A stretch of 64,000 nt of DNA from Rothia nasimurium. GTDB taxonomy: Bacteria; Actinomycetota; Actinomycetes; Actinomycetales; Micrococcaceae. Under the pieces are notes generated by a model. That model saw only the letters and a program-made list of their open reading frames with translations. It was not told the DNA's origin and did no database searches. Positions within the stretch are counted from its first letter, which is position 1; every line of letters starts with the position of its first letter. The translations under genes were made by a program, and so were the position numbers. Of this stretch, positions 41,940 through 52,382 are shown one piece after another. Location: NCBI RefSeq assembly GCF_928382285.1, contig NZ_CAKMSS010000001.1, forward strand, positions 186,001-250,000. Reading direction: 5' to 3'.

Positions 41940-44900
41940 GTGAAGACTAACCCTATCGAATCCTTATCTGCTGGTGCTCAAACTTTTTGGGCCAAGACAG
42001 GGCAGGAAGAATCACCCGCAACAGGAATGAGCCTAGCCCAGCATATGCTGGATAGTTCCCAGGTGGCCCACTATCTGTGGGAGAACTGGCTATCCGACGG
42101 CAGCAAACAGTGGATTCAAAAAAGCCTGAACCTTGAAGAAGCTGAAGCCCAAGCCCTTGTTTCCTGGTTGGTGGGAACCCACGATATTGGTAAAGCTAGC
42201 CCAGAATTCGCTGGGCAGCTAGATGCGCGTCAAAATATTGACCTTCTGGTTTACCGCCAAAGGATTGAGGACGCTGGGTATGACTTTATGCTAGACCTCA
42301 CCAAGGTAACAGACCGTTGCCCTCACTCCCGCTACAGCTATAGCATTATCAGGCACTGGCTGGCACAGAAGTACCCTGCTGTTTCTGAAACAAGCATCAA
42401 CAGTCTGGCCCAGGTGAGCGGCTCCCATCACGGCAAACCTGCGGCCGCCTACGCTGAGGGCAGGGACACCGAGCTTGTTCAACGCGTCCTGCAAGACACA
42501 AAATTTAAGAACTGGCTAGAAGCCTGGGACGAGTTGCTCAGCTTCATCGAAAGAACCACGGAGGCAGGCCACGCTATCCTAAAAGCCTTAGAAAACGGCG
42601 GCTTGAAACCTGACCTCCAATTCTTCATTACCGGGCTAACCATCATGTGCGACTGGATAGCTTCCAACCCCGACTACTTCCCCTACGGGCAGGTTACCCA
42701 CCAGGAAACCCGACCCCAAGAGGCCTTTGAAAAGCTAAACCTTAGCCAGCCCTGGCAACCTGAAGACCTCAGCGCTTTGAGCCCAGAAGAAATCTATTCC
42801 AGCAGATTCTCCCTCCCACCAGGTGCTACCCTGCGTCCCATGCAAAAGGTCGTAGTGGAGGCCGCCCGCTCCCTCCAAAGCACCGGGCTTATGTGCATTG
42901 AAGCCCCCATGGGCCAGGGAAAAACAGAAGCAGGCCTGGTTGCCGCAGAGATCCTAGCTCACACCACCGGCAAAAACGGCCTGATGTTTGCCGCACCCAC
43001 CCAAGCCACCGCGGATGCCCTCTTTGACCGTGTCGCGGACTGGGGGCGAAAAGCCGCCCACGGTAACGAGACAATCTCCATGTTCCTTGGGCATTCAAAA
43101 AGCAATCTCAACGAAAATTTTAGTCGTATGCGGTTTGCAGGTATCCACGCTGATGAGGGGCGTAAAGGCCACCAGGAAGAGGCTCGGGTTATTGCGCATC
43201 AGTGGTTTTCCCGCAAGAAAGGAGTGCTCTCTAATTTTGTAGTGGGCACTGTAGACCAGGTACTGATGATGGCGCTCGCCAGCAAACATGTGATGCTGCG
43301 GCACTTGGGGTTGGGCGAGAAAGTGTTGGTTATCGACGAGGTTCACGCCTACGACGCCTACATGAATGTTTATCTTGAAAATGCCTTGGAATGGTTGGGC
43401 AGGATGCAGGCCCCCGTGATTCTGATGTCTGCTACCTTGCCAGGGGTAGCTAGGCAGAAGCTGATGCAGGCTTACGCTCGGGGGCTGGGTTTCCGTAAGT
43501 CTAAGCCAGGTGTGGTGCCTGCTAGGAGAAGTAGGCGCGGGGGAGCTGCTAAAGTCTCTCAGCCTGTTGTGGAGAGCGTGGATCTTTCCTACCCCGTGAT
43601 TCATACAGTCTCCATTGAAAACGCGGGTGAACCCAGGAAGTGGGAGATCGAACAGCCTAAGGAACAACAGGAATTTTCACTCAGGCTCATTGATGATTCC
43701 TTTGCTGAGCTAGATAGTGTGCTTGCGCCCCTCGAAAATAATGGGGGATGTGCCGCCATTATCTGTAATACGGTGAGCCGGGCCCAGGAAGTCTATGAAC
43801 ACTTGCAGGGGATCTTTGCTCCGCATGAGCTGATGCTGGTACATTCTCGTTTCATTGCGCGCGACCGCGTCAAAAATGAGAAGGTGCTTGTTGAAGCTTT
43901 GGGCAAAAAGAGCCGTGCTGGAGCCGGGCGTCCCGAGCGTTTTGTGGTCGTGGGGACGCAAGTCATTGAGCAGTCTCTAGACATTGACTTTGACGTGATG
44001 ATTACGGACCACGCCCCGGTAGACCTTGTACTACAGCGTATGGGGCGTTTGCACCGTCATGACAGGGCAGGGGAGAGGGCACCCCACCATCTTGACCCGG
44101 TGTGCTACGTGCGCGGTGTCCAAGAACTTGGAACTGAAAATGCCGCCCCTGTCTTTACTGAATCTGCTGAAAAAATTTATGACAGGTCGATTCTGCTATC
44201 AAGCTATGCCCAGCTGATGCCTCATTTTGAGGGTAAGAAACTTCAGATTCCTGCTGATATAAGCGCACTGGTGCAGGGCGCTTACTCTGCTCAGGCATCT
44301 GTTCCTGAGGGCTGGGCTGAAACCTACGCGGAGGCCGTCCAGGAATGGAAGAGCAAGGAAGCAGAGAGCCGGAGAAAAGCAGGCGCGTACTCTATGCGCC
44401 CTGGCTCAGGCATCGACTATTTGTGTGATTTCTTTGGTGAAAAGGGTGTAATGGGCGATGCCGATGAGCTGAAATCTCAGGCTAAAGTGCGTGATACGGA
44501 CGATACCTTGGAAGTGCTGGTGGTGCAGTCGGACGATGGTGGCCAGACCTACCGGCCACTGGGTGATGAATACGTGGATCTAATGTTTGAGGCTGACGCT
44601 TTAGAGAAACCTGATTGGAAACTGGCGAACGTGCTCGCAGGGTCTTCTATCCGTTTGCCCTACCAGTTTGCGGATAAGGGGTGGGCACCTAACAAGAATC
44701 CTTTTGACCTGGCCCTTAAGGCTTTAGAAACGAATCAATTTTCTGCCTGGCAACAGCATCACCTACTGAAAGGGGAGCTGGTGCTTCTGCTAGATACCAA
44801 TATGGAATGTTCCTTAGCCGGGTACAGGTTGCGCTATTCGCAGGAACTGGGCTTGGAAGTTCTTCGGGAAGTAGATTCGGGTATGATTATCGAGGGCTAG
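41940..44900 (+). CDS. cas3: CRISPR-associated helicase/nuclease Cas3 (type I-E)
   Basis: 986 residues from GTG 41940, with GAAAGGA about 10 nt upstream. HD nuclease domain at the N-terminus (LAQHMLDSSQVAHYLW, VGTHDIGKASPEF, SGSHHGKPAA). Superfamily-2 helicase: Walker A APMGQGKTEA (about 322), Walker B/DEVH VIDEVHAYD (about 465), motif III LMSATLP and motif VI QRMGRLHRHDR (about 698). It is recruited by Cascade-bound Cse1 and degrades target DNA. Unusually it lies on the opposite strand from the other cas genes, between the toxin-antitoxin pair and the array. Confidence 0.96.
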   Translation: MKTNPIESLSAGAQTFWAKTGQEESPATGMSLAQHMLDSSQVAHYLWENWLSDGSKQWIQKSLNLEEAEAQALVSWLVGTHDIGKASPEFAGQLDARQNIDLLVYRQRIEDAGYDFMLDLTKVTDRCPHSRYSYSIIRHWLAQKYPAVSETSINSLAQVSGSHHGKPAAAYAEGRDTELVQRVLQDTKFKNWLEAWDELLSFIERTTEAGHAILKALENGGLKPDLQFFITGLTIMCDWIASNPDYFPYGQVTHQETRPQEAFEKLNLSQPWQPEDLSALSPEEIYSSRFSLPPGATLRPMQKVVVEAARSLQSTGLMCIEAPMGQGKTEAGLVAAEILAHTTGKNGLMFAAPTQATADALFDRVADWGRKAAHGNETISMFLGHSKSNLNENFSRMRFAGIHADEGRKGHQEEARVIAHQWFSRKKGVLSNFVVGTVDQVLMMALASKHVMLRHLGLGEKVLVIDEVHAYDAYMNVYLENALEWLGRMQAPVILMSATLPGVARQKLMQAYARGLGFRKSKPGVVPARRSRRGGAAKVSQPVVESVDLSYPVIHTVSIENAGEPRKWEIEQPKEQQEFSLRLIDDSFAELDSVLAPLENNGGCAAIICNTVSRAQEVYEHLQGIFAPHELMLVHSRFIARDRVKNEKVLVEALGKKSRAGAGRPERFVVVGTQVIEQSLDIDFDVMITDHAPVDLVLQRMGRLHRHDRAGERAPHHLDPVCYVRGVQELGTENAAPVFTESAEKIYDRSILLSSYAQLMPHFEGKKLQIPADISALVQGAYSAQASVPEGWAETYAEAVQEWKSKEAESRRKAGAYSMRPGSGIDYLCDFFGEKGVMGDADELKSQAKVRDTDDTLEVLVVQSDDGGQTYRPLGDEYVDLMFEADALEKPDWKLANVLAGSSIRLPYQFADKGWAPNKNPFDLALKALETNQFSAWQQHHLLKGELVLLLDTNMECSLAGYRLRYSQELGLEVLREVDSGMIIEG

Positions 44901-44958
44901 CCGGCTAAAAGTAAAGTAAATTTCCTTGTTGTCTCGGTGTTCTACCATGTCAGCAAGT
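44901..44958 (+). promoter_or_regulatory. CRISPR leader (very short)
   Basis: 58 nt between the cas3 stop and the first repeat, starting with an A-rich stretch (GTAAAGTAAATTTCCTTG). The degenerate repeat lies at the far end (47643), so this is the leader side. No consensus promoter is visible; the array might be partly transcribed through cas3. Confidence 0.65.
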
Positions 44959-47670
44959 GTGCTCCCCGCGTAGACGGGGATGAGCCGCTGTGGGTCAGGG
45001 TCCCATGCCCCTGCAAGGAGTGCTCCCCGCGTAGACGGGGATGAGCCGAATGTCATCTTGATAGTACGCTGGCCCAGTTGGTGCTCCCCGCGTAGACGGG
45101 GATGAGCCGTCAGCCAGCACGAACCAAGGCTCACCCTCTACGTGCTCCCCGCGTAGACGGGGATGAGCCGAGCTCGAAGGTTTCCTCAGCCCCGGTGTCT
45201 ATGTGCTCCCCGCGTAGACGGGGATGAGCCGCCACTGAGCATCTTTGGGGTTCAGCAGCAGGGGTGCTCCCCGCGTAGACGGGGATGAGCCGCGTCATCA
45301 CCTACGCGCCCTACAAGCTGCCTAGTGCTCCCCGCGTAGACGGGGATGAGCCTGTTCGTTATAGCTGGTTGGGAGGTGGGCAGGGGTGCTCCCCGCGTAG
45401 ACGGGGATGAGCCGAGCTAGAAGCACTTTTCAAACGTGATAACTGGGTGCTCCCCGCGTAGACGGGGATGAGCCGATTACCGGGCTGACCCCCACCACCA
45501 GCTACCCGTGCTCCCCGCGTAGACGGGGATGAGCCGATCTCTCAGCGCGTTAGCGTAGCCAGGGACAGGTGCTCCCCGCGTAGACGGGGATGAGCCCGTA
45601 CCCAACGATGACCCGGTCGTCATCATGGCGTGCTCCCCGCGTAGACGGGGATGAGCCGACCATCCGGGGTGTAAGAGAAGCTGTGTGAAGGTGCTCCCCG
45701 CGTAGACGGGGATGAGCCGGCGCAGCAGCCACCACGGCAGTCGTATCCAAAGTGCTCCCCGCGTAGACGGGGATGAGCCGAACCATGCCCCGCGTCCTGA
45801 CGACGAAGCAGAGTGCTCCCCGCGTAGACGGGGATGAGCCGAACACTAAGCCCCCGGCGGTGGAGGCAACCCGGTGCTCCCCGCGTAGACGGGGATGAGC
45901 CGAATCAACCGCCCGCTGGGCTATTTCCCGCTCAGTGCTCCCCGCGTAGACGGGGATGAGCCGGCAGAGCGCCGCGCCCGGCGTGAAACCGCGCTGTGCT
46001 CCCCGCGTAGACGGGGATGAGCCCAGGAAATGGTCAGGGCTGATAACACTCATGGGGTGCTCCCCGCGTAGACGGGGATGAGCCGAAGTGAAAACTCTTG
46101 CTGAGGCCCCCGGCGAAGTGCTCCCCGCGTAGACGGGGATGAGCCGTTCTGCCTGCATGACTGCGCCACCAGCCCACTGTGCTCCCCGCGTAGACGGGGA
46201 TGAGCCTTTTGCAGGAGCTTGCTGGGAGTATGCCGCGTAGTGCTCCCCGCGTAGACGGGGATGAGCCGAGATGCTGGCGCTGTGCCAGGTGTTCCGTGCC
46301 GTGCTCCCCGCGTAGACGGGGATGAGCCGGACTGGCTCTATGACCGAACCCATCGTGAAGCGTGCTCCCCGCGTAGACGGGGATGAGCCGATGTGGGAGT
46401 CGCCCACCTGCTTACGTGGATCGTGCTCCCCGCGTAGACGGGGATGAGCCGAAAACAGCGTAGATAGCCAGGAAGAATGCGGTGTGCTCCCCGCGTAGAC
46501 GGGGATGAGCCGTGTCTCAACAATTTCTTGTATTTCCGAAGATGGTGCTCCCCGCGTAGACGGGGATGAGCCCGTCGCAGCAGCCACAACCTAGCTGAGA
46601 GATTAGTGCTCCCCGCGTAGACGGGGATGAGCCGGCGTATCAGTCAGCCAAGACGTGATACCCCACGTGCTCCCCGCGTAGACGGGGATGAGCCGCTTGG
46701 CATCAATCACCAGGTAAGCGGCCTCATGTGCTCCCCGCGTAGACGGGGATGAGCCTCGCAAGAGATAGCTCTGCTCTAACTCCCAAAAGTGCTCCCCGCG
46801 TAGACGGGGATGAGCCCGGGTGAAACACAGACTCACCTAGCCAATGCAGGTGCTCCCCGCGTAGACGGGGATGAGCCGGACTGGCACCTTATCAGCCAGG
46901 ACGGTCGGAGGTGCTCCCCGCGTAGACGGGGATGAGCCGGAATTGCGCTGCGTCGACATCAGCAGCAAAGAGTGCTCCCCGCGTAGACGGGGATGAGCCG
47001 TGGAGCCGCTGGGCATCTGGTGATAAGCCTAGGTGCTCCCCGCGTAGACGGGGATGAGCCGGTGGAGCGCACTTCGGGTACTTCTACGGTGAAGTGCTCC
47101 CCGCGTAGACGGGGATGAGCCGGCCCGCTGCCCAATCTGCTCTAGGGTCGCTGAGTGCTCCCCGCGTAGACGGGGATGAGCCGGCTACGGCTAATTGCCG
47201 CAGGGTCTCTGAGTAGTGCTCCCCGCGTAGACGGGGATGAGCCTACCGCCATAATGCTGGCCACCAATCTGAAATAGTGCTCCCCGCGTAGACGGGGATG
47301 AGCCGAGTGTGCGCCGCTGGCTCCCCTGGGTGAAGCCGTGCTCCCCGCGTAGACGGGGATGAGCCGAATACGAACCCGTGAGGGGCTGAGGCTAATGGGT
47401 GCTCCCCGCGTAGACGGGGATGAGCCGGCCAGCTGCCGACGGTCTACTTGCCTGATTCTGTGCTCCCCGCGTAGACGGGGATGAGCCGATACCCGCCGGG
47501 TGCGTGAAGCGCTGGATGAGGTGCTCCCCGCGTAGACGGGGATGAACCGGCAACGTGGGTCATAATGACGGCATCCCAGTCGTGCTCCCCGCGTAGACGG
47601 GGATGAGCCCAAGGAAACCGGCACCATCATCACCACAGATCAGTGCTCCCCGCGTAGACGGGGATGAGCT
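44959..47670 (+). CRISPR. Type I-E CRISPR array, 45 repeats and 44 spacers
   Basis: Repeats of 28-29 nt (GTGCT, stem CCCCG, loop CGTAGA, stem CGGGG, then ATGAGCC plus usually G) recur every 61 nt without exception from 44959 to 47643, so all 44 spacers are 32 nt when a 29-nt repeat is counted. Base 29 is G in 35 of the first 44 repeats, C in 5, T in 4 and never A; in type I-E this base comes from the PAM. The only internal change in the first 44 repeats is GATGAACC in the one at 47521. The terminal repeat (47643) ends GAGCTA. Repeats are on the plus strand in the same orientation as cas3, which places the leader at 44901-44958. I saw no spacer matching another part of the window by eye. Confidence 0.98.
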
Positions 47671-47750
47671 AGAACGTGAATCCTACCTACGGCTTATCTC
47701 AAGAGTGCCACCCGCGCGGACTGGGAAAGCCAGTAAGCAGGCTGGTTAGC

Positions 47751-48515
47751 CTAGCGGGTGCGGGCAGGTACAAAGAGCCCGTAGATGCCCAGCGCGCCGA
47801 GCACGAGGGTAGCTACCCCAAACGGAACAGCTGTGGGGGAGTGCTCACCGCCGGTCGTTATGAATGTATCTGCCAGCCCCACGCCCATGTGCCAGCCCCA
47901 CCCCAGAAAGAGAAGGAAGCAAGCGATAGCTACAGCAAGAGAACAGAAACCGATAGCGCGTTTGGTGCTGTAGGATGCCATGCCCCGCAACCACTCGTGC
48001 ACGTTCGGCAGAGCAGCTAAAAGAAGCGCGACGAAAAAGCCCCACACAACCACGACAAAGAGGCTAAATTGGTTGGTCTCCTTCATCAGGCTGTAAATCT
48101 CGCTGAGAGTGTAACCCGGGGCTGCAGCCAGCGGGTTCCACCAAAAGGCATGCAGGCCGTAGTAGATAGCTAGCAGCAACCCGAGCACACAAAAGGAAAG
48201 AGGCAGGCGGACGCCCGGGGTCGGCTTTCCCTGCAACGTGTTGGTTTTTGGTTCGGCGGCGGACGAACCGCGAAAAATCTCGGTGATACCAACGCCCAGC
48301 AAGGCGGCGGCGCCTGCGAGGAAGGAAAGCCCTGCCGCCCAGTTGATGAGGGAAGCGAACTGAATTGAAGCTGGGTGGGGGAGAGCTATCGCTCCTGAGG
48401 TAGCCAGCGCAAACACCGCAGCGCTACCGATAAGGAGCCAGCGAAAGACTGCATTGAGTGTGTTTGCTACGGGCCTAGGCTGTGCCCGATGCAAGCGATC
48501 AGGAGAAACCGTCAT
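47751..48515 (-). CDS. Membrane protein of unknown function (about 5 TM)
   Basis: 254 residues with hydrophobic segments at about 25-46, 54-77, 103-123, 148-170, 185-208 and 226-248. Loops have no recognisable motif; KETNQFSLFVVVVWGFF and GWGWHMGVGLADTFITTGGEHSPTAVPFG are the most distinctive stretches. It follows the CRISPR array in convergent orientation. Not recognised. Confidence 0.65.
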   Translation of the reverse strand: MTVSPDRLHRAQPRPVANTLNAVFRWLLIGSAAVFALATSGAIALPHPASIQFASLINWAAGLSFLAGAAALLGVGITEIFRGSSAAEPKTNTLQGKPTPGVRLPLSFCVLGLLLAIYYGLHAFWWNPLAAAPGYTLSEIYSLMKETNQFSLFVVVVWGFFVALLLAALPNVHEWLRGMASYSTKRAIGFCSLAVAIACFLLFLGWGWHMGVGLADTFITTGGEHSPTAVPFGVATLVLGALGIYGLFVPARTR

Positions 48516-48806
48516 GCTCCTATTCTGGCACGAGAACGCAATATATTAACGGCACATTTTCCTTGCCAAAGCCGAAAAATCGCGCCCGAGGTGGGGCGCG
48601 CGTCCGCTCCCTGAAAGATGCAGACGAAACATTTGCTTACGAACCGTCTTCAAAATATGTGAACAACGTGATACGCGGTACACTAAAAAGCAGTGGCCTC
48701 GTGCCCACCGGCTCAAGAGCGAGCATCACACACCCGTCGCGCAGACGCGACGGTGCCCACAGGCGCACGAGCCAATCGCAAGACAGTGTCGAGAGGAGTC
48801 CCACAT

Positions 48807-51491
48807 ATGAGCACTGTGGATAGCTTCGGTTCAAAGGGCGTACTTTCCGTCAACGGAACCGACTATGAAATTTTCCGTCTAAAGGCAGTAGAAGGCTCAC
48901 AGAAGCTGCCTTACTCCCTGAAGGTTCTACTCGAAAACCTTCTGCGCACCGAAGACGGTGCCAACATCACCGAAGGCCACATCAAGGCACTCGCCAACTG
49001 GGATCCCTCCGCGGAACCCGATACCGAAATCCAGTTCACCCCCGCTCGCGTCATCATGCAGGACTTCACCGGCGTTCCCTGCGTGGTTGACCTTGCCACC
49101 ATGCGTGAGGCCGTGAAGGAACTGGGCGGCGACCCCTCAAAGATCAACCCCCTGGCACCTGCCGAACTGGTCATCGACCACTCCGTGCAGATTGATACCT
49201 TCGGCACCGCCGACGCTATCACCCGCAACATGGACATCGAATACCAGCGCAACGGCGAACGCTACAAGTTCCTGCGCTGGGGCCAGACCGCCTTCGACGA
49301 CTTCAAGGTCGTTCCTCCCGGCATGGGTATCGTGCACCAGGTCAACATCGAGTACCTGGCCCGCACCATCATGGCCCGCGAGGTCAATGGCGTCCTGCGC
49401 GCCTACCCCGACACCGTTGTAGGCACCGACTCCCACACCACCATGGTGAACGGTCTGGGCGTTCTCGGCTGGGGCGTTGGCGGCATCGAAGCTGAAGCAG
49501 CAATGCTCGGCCAGCCCGTCTCCATGCTGATTCCCCGCGTTGTCGGCTTCAAGCTCACCGGCTCCATCCCCTCCGGCGCAACCGCAACCGACGTCGTGCT
49601 CACCATCACCGAAATGCTGCGCGAACACGGTGTAGTCGGCAAGTTCGTTGAATTCTACGGCGAAGGCGTAGGCCAGGTGCCCCTGGCAAACCGTGCAACC
49701 ATCGGTAACATGAGCCCCGAATTCGGCTCCACCGCCGCCATGTTCCCCATCGACGAGAAGACCCTCGAATACCTGCGCCTGACCGGCCGCAGCGAAGAGC
49801 AGGTCGCCCTGGTTGAGGCCTATACCAAGGAACAGGGCCTCTGGCACGACCCCTCCGTCGACGTTGAGTACTCCGAGTACCTGGAACTGGACCTCTCCAC
49901 CGTGGTCCCCTCGATCGCAGGCCCCAAGCGTCCCCAGGACCGCATCCTGCTCTCAGAGTCCAAGAGCCAGTTCGAATCAGACATCAAGAACTACGCCAAG
50001 GACGGCGAAACCGACAAGTCAGCCCAGGTCTCCATGGCCGACGGCCGCGAGTTCGAGCTCAAGAACGGTGCGGTGTCCATCGCCTCGATTACCTCCTGCA
50101 CCAACACCTCCAACCCCTCGGTCATGATGGCAGCAGGCGTCCTCGCCCGCAACGCCGCCGCCAAGGGCCTGACCGCCAAGCCCTGGGTCAAGACCTCTAT
50201 CGCACCCGGCTCGAAGGTCGTCACCGACTACTACGAGAAGGCAGGCCTGCTGCCTGACCTCGAGAAGCTGGGCTTCTACGTCGTTGGCTACGGCTGCGCC
50301 ACCTGTATCGGTAACTCCGGCCCCCTGGAGCCCGAAATCTCAGAGGCCATCCAGAGCGAAGACCTCTCCGTCACCGCGGTTCTCTCGGGTAACCGTAACT
50401 TCGAGGGTCGTATTTCACCGGACGTCAAGATGAACTACCTGGCCTCCCCGCCGCTGGTCATCGCCTACGCCCTGGCCGGTACCATGGACTTCGACTTCGA
50501 GAAGGACGCCCTGGGCACCGACGCCGACGGCAACGAGGTCTACCTCAAGGACATCTGGCCCGATCCCGAAGAAGTACAGAAGATCATCGACGAATCAGTC
50601 GATACCGACATGTACACCAAGGAATACGGCACCATCTTCGACGGTGACGAGCGCTGGCAGGCCCTGGAGACCCCCACCGGCTCTACCTTCGAGTGGGACG
50701 ACAAGTCCACCTACGTGCGTAAGCCCCCGTACTTCGAGGGCATGACCATGGAAACCACCCCCGTTGAGGACATCAAGGGCGCCCGCGTACTGCTCAAGCT
50801 GGGCGACTCGGTCACCACCGACCACATCTCACCGGCCGGTTCCTTCAAGTCAGACACCCCCGCAGGTAAGTACCTGATCGAAAACGGTGTTGAGCGCAAG
50901 GACTTCAACTCCTACGGCTCCCGCCGCGGTAACCACGAAGTTATGATTCGCGGTACCTTCGCCAACATCCGTATCAAGAACCAGCTTCTGGACGGCGTTG
51001 AAGGCGGTTTCACCCGCGACTTCACCAAGGACGGCGAACAGTCCACCGTCTACGACGCATCCATGAACTACCAGGCTGCCGGCATCCCGCTGGTTGTTCT
51101 GGGTGGTAAGGAATACGGTACCGGTTCATCCCGTGACTGGGCTGCTAAGGGCACCACCCTGCTGGGCGTCAAGGCAGTTATCGCTGAATCCTTCGAGCGT
51201 ATCCACCGTTCAAACCTGATTGGTATGGGCGTTGTACCCCTGCAGTTCCCCGCCGGTGAATCCCACGAATCACTCGGCCTGACCGGTACCGAAACTTTCG
51301 ATATCACCGGCCTGACCGAACTGAACGAGGGCACCACCCCCAAGACCCTCAAGGTCACCGCCACCGCTGAAGACGGCAAGGTCACCGAGTTCGACGCTGT
51401 AGTTCGCATCGACACCCCCGGTGAAGCCGACTACTACCGCAACGGCGGCATCCTGCAGTACGTTCTGCGCAACCTGGTCCGCGGCTCCTAA
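48807..51491 (+). CDS. acnA: Aconitate hydratase A
   Basis: Start at ATG 48807 ([17 protein letters not shown]...), with GAGAGGAG 7-8 nt upstream; a longer upstream frame covers a structured leader and is rejected. 894 residues. The 4Fe-4S cysteines are in [14 protein letters not shown] (about 429) and [13 protein letters not shown] (about 495 and 498). The C-terminal swivel domain has [23 protein letters not shown] and [42 protein letters not shown]. Isomerises citrate to isocitrate in the TCA cycle. The 140-nt upstream leader contains hairpin CGTCGCG/CGCGACG and a -10-like TACACT at 48679-48684. Confidence 0.97.
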   Translation: MSTVDSFGSKGVLSVNGTDYEIFRLKAVEGSQKLPYSLKVLLENLLRTEDGANITEGHIKALANWDPSAEPDTEIQFTPARVIMQDFTGVPCVVDLATMREAVKELGGDPSKINPLAPAELVIDHSVQIDTFGTADAITRNMDIEYQRNGERYKFLRWGQTAFDDFKVVPPGMGIVHQVNIEYLARTIMAREVNGVLRAYPDTVVGTDSHTTMVNGLGVLGWGVGGIEAEAAMLGQPVSMLIPRVVGFKLTGSIPSGATATDVVLTITEMLREHGVVGKFVEFYGEGVGQVPLANRATIGNMSPEFGSTAAMFPIDEKTLEYLRLTGRSEEQVALVEAYTKEQGLWHDPSVDVEYSEYLELDLSTVVPSIAGPKRPQDRILLSESKSQFESDIKNYAKDGETDKSAQVSMADGREFELKNGAVSIASITSCTNTSNPSVMMAAGVLARNAAAKGLTAKPWVKTSIAPGSKVVTDYYEKAGLLPDLEKLGFYVVGYGCATCIGNSGPLEPEISEAIQSEDLSVTAVLSGNRNFEGRISPDVKMNYLASPPLVIAYALAGTMDFDFEKDALGTDADGNEVYLKDIWPDPEEVQKIIDESVDTDMYTKEYGTIFDGDERWQALETPTGSTFEWDDKSTYVRKPPYFEGMTMETTPVEDIKGARVLLKLGDSVTTDHISPAGSFKSDTPAGKYLIENGVERKDFNSYGSRRGNHEVMIRGTFANIRIKNQLLDGVEGGFTRDFTKDGEQSTVYDASMNYQAAGIPLVVLGGKEYGTGSSRDWAAKGTTLLGVKAVIAESFERIHRSNLIGMGVVPLQFPAGESHESLGLTGTETFDITGLTELNEGTTPKTLKVTATAEDGKVTEFDAVVRIDTPGEADYYRNGGILQYVLRNLVRGS

Positions 51492-51515
51492 GTTCTAGAG
51501 CGCTAACAGGTTCAC

Positions 51516-51558
51516 GGTCTGTGGCCCCCACTTTCGAGTGGGGGCCACAGACCTTTTT
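51516..51558 (+). terminator. Strong intrinsic terminator after acnA
   Basis: 17-bp perfect stem (51516-51532 with 51537-51553) with a TTCG tetraloop and five T. Confidence 0.95.
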
Positions 51559-51679
51559 ATTTGTTTTCTATAAAGTTGGGACCAGATAACTGTTCGAAGT
51601 ATCGGTAGGCATTGAGGATTTGGGGAGGAATCTGGTCCCTTATGTGCGGTAGCGGGGACGGGGGCAGGGACGGGCGTGG

Positions 51680-52303
51680 CTAGGTGAGCGGTTGCGTGGA
51701 GTCCCAGACCTGCCGCCACTTATCCGCTAGGGAATCAATATTTTCGTGGGCGTTCAAACCGCTAGGCTGAGGCACGACCCAGAGCTGGCTCGCCGGGTTC
51801 CACCCCTCAATCTGGGAGGTGTCTTGTCGCCCCAGCTGAGCCTTCCTATCGCCGAAGGCTGTCCGATAGGCTGTAATGCCGGCAATGGCTACAGTCTGGG
51901 GGCTATAGGTGTGGGTGAGCTCAATCAGCCGGGGGAGAGCGTCCTTCAGCTCCTGGACTGTGAGCTCGTCAGCCCGTGCCGTTGCCCGGTCAACCAGATT
52001 GGTGATACCAATTCCCAGGTGGGCTAGCTGTTCCTCTACCTCGTCGCTCAGGCCGCGTGAGGCGTCCACCCTAGGAGTGACGATTCCGGCGCGATCCAGC
52101 GAAGGCCAGAAACGGTTGCCAGGAAAGGCAAAGGGGGCGTTAACGGCGGACGTCCACAGCCCAGGGTTGATGCCAACAATGAGCATGCGCAGGGGAGTAC
52201 CAGCTACGGGCAATCTGTCATCTAGGGTTCCGTTGACAAAGTTTTGGAGTTGCTCCCGAGTGGGGCGCTGGTCGCCCAGCGGGGAGGGATGAAGAGTGCT
52301 CAT
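51680..52303 (-). CDS. mug: G/U mismatch-specific DNA glycosylase
   Basis: 207 residues. Uracil-DNA-glycosylase superfamily: catalytic-pocket motif LIVGINPGLWTSAVNAPFAFPGNRFWPSLDRAG (GINPG with Asn as in Mug/TDG) and C-terminal VVPQPSGLNAH. It removes uracil or ethenocytosine opposite guanine in base-excision repair. Convergent with acnA. It is functionally related to dut at 12654. Confidence 0.92.
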   Translation of the reverse strand: MSTLHPSPLGDQRPTREQLQNFVNGTLDDRLPVAGTPLRMLIVGINPGLWTSAVNAPFAFPGNRFWPSLDRAGIVTPRVDASRGLSDEVEEQLAHLGIGITNLVDRATARADELTVQELKDALPRLIELTHTYSPQTVAIAGITAYRTAFGDRKAQLGRQDTSQIEGWNPASQLWVVPQPSGLNAHENIDSLADKWRQVWDSTQPLT

Positions 52304-52324
52304 GACCCCACCCTACACGCAGAA

Positions 52325-52357
52325 GCGCCCCGCACAATCCTTGACTGTGCGGGGCGC
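52325..52357 (-). terminator. Hairpin after the AGCS symporter gene
   Basis: GCGCCCCGCACA (52325-52336) pairs with TGTGCGGGGCGC (52346-52357), 12 bp with a 9-nt loop. T-run weak. It lies between two minus-strand genes. Confidence 0.65.
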
Positions 52358-52382
52358 CTGAGTAGCTAAAGCCTAGTTTGTC

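Noticed and set aside
45550..47636. Long minus-strand reading frames across the CRISPR array with repeated LIPVYAGST / AHPRLRGEH / GSSPSTRGA
   Set aside because: They are translations of the 61-nt repeat unit in rotating frames, a well-known artefact, with no ribosome-binding site or codon bias.
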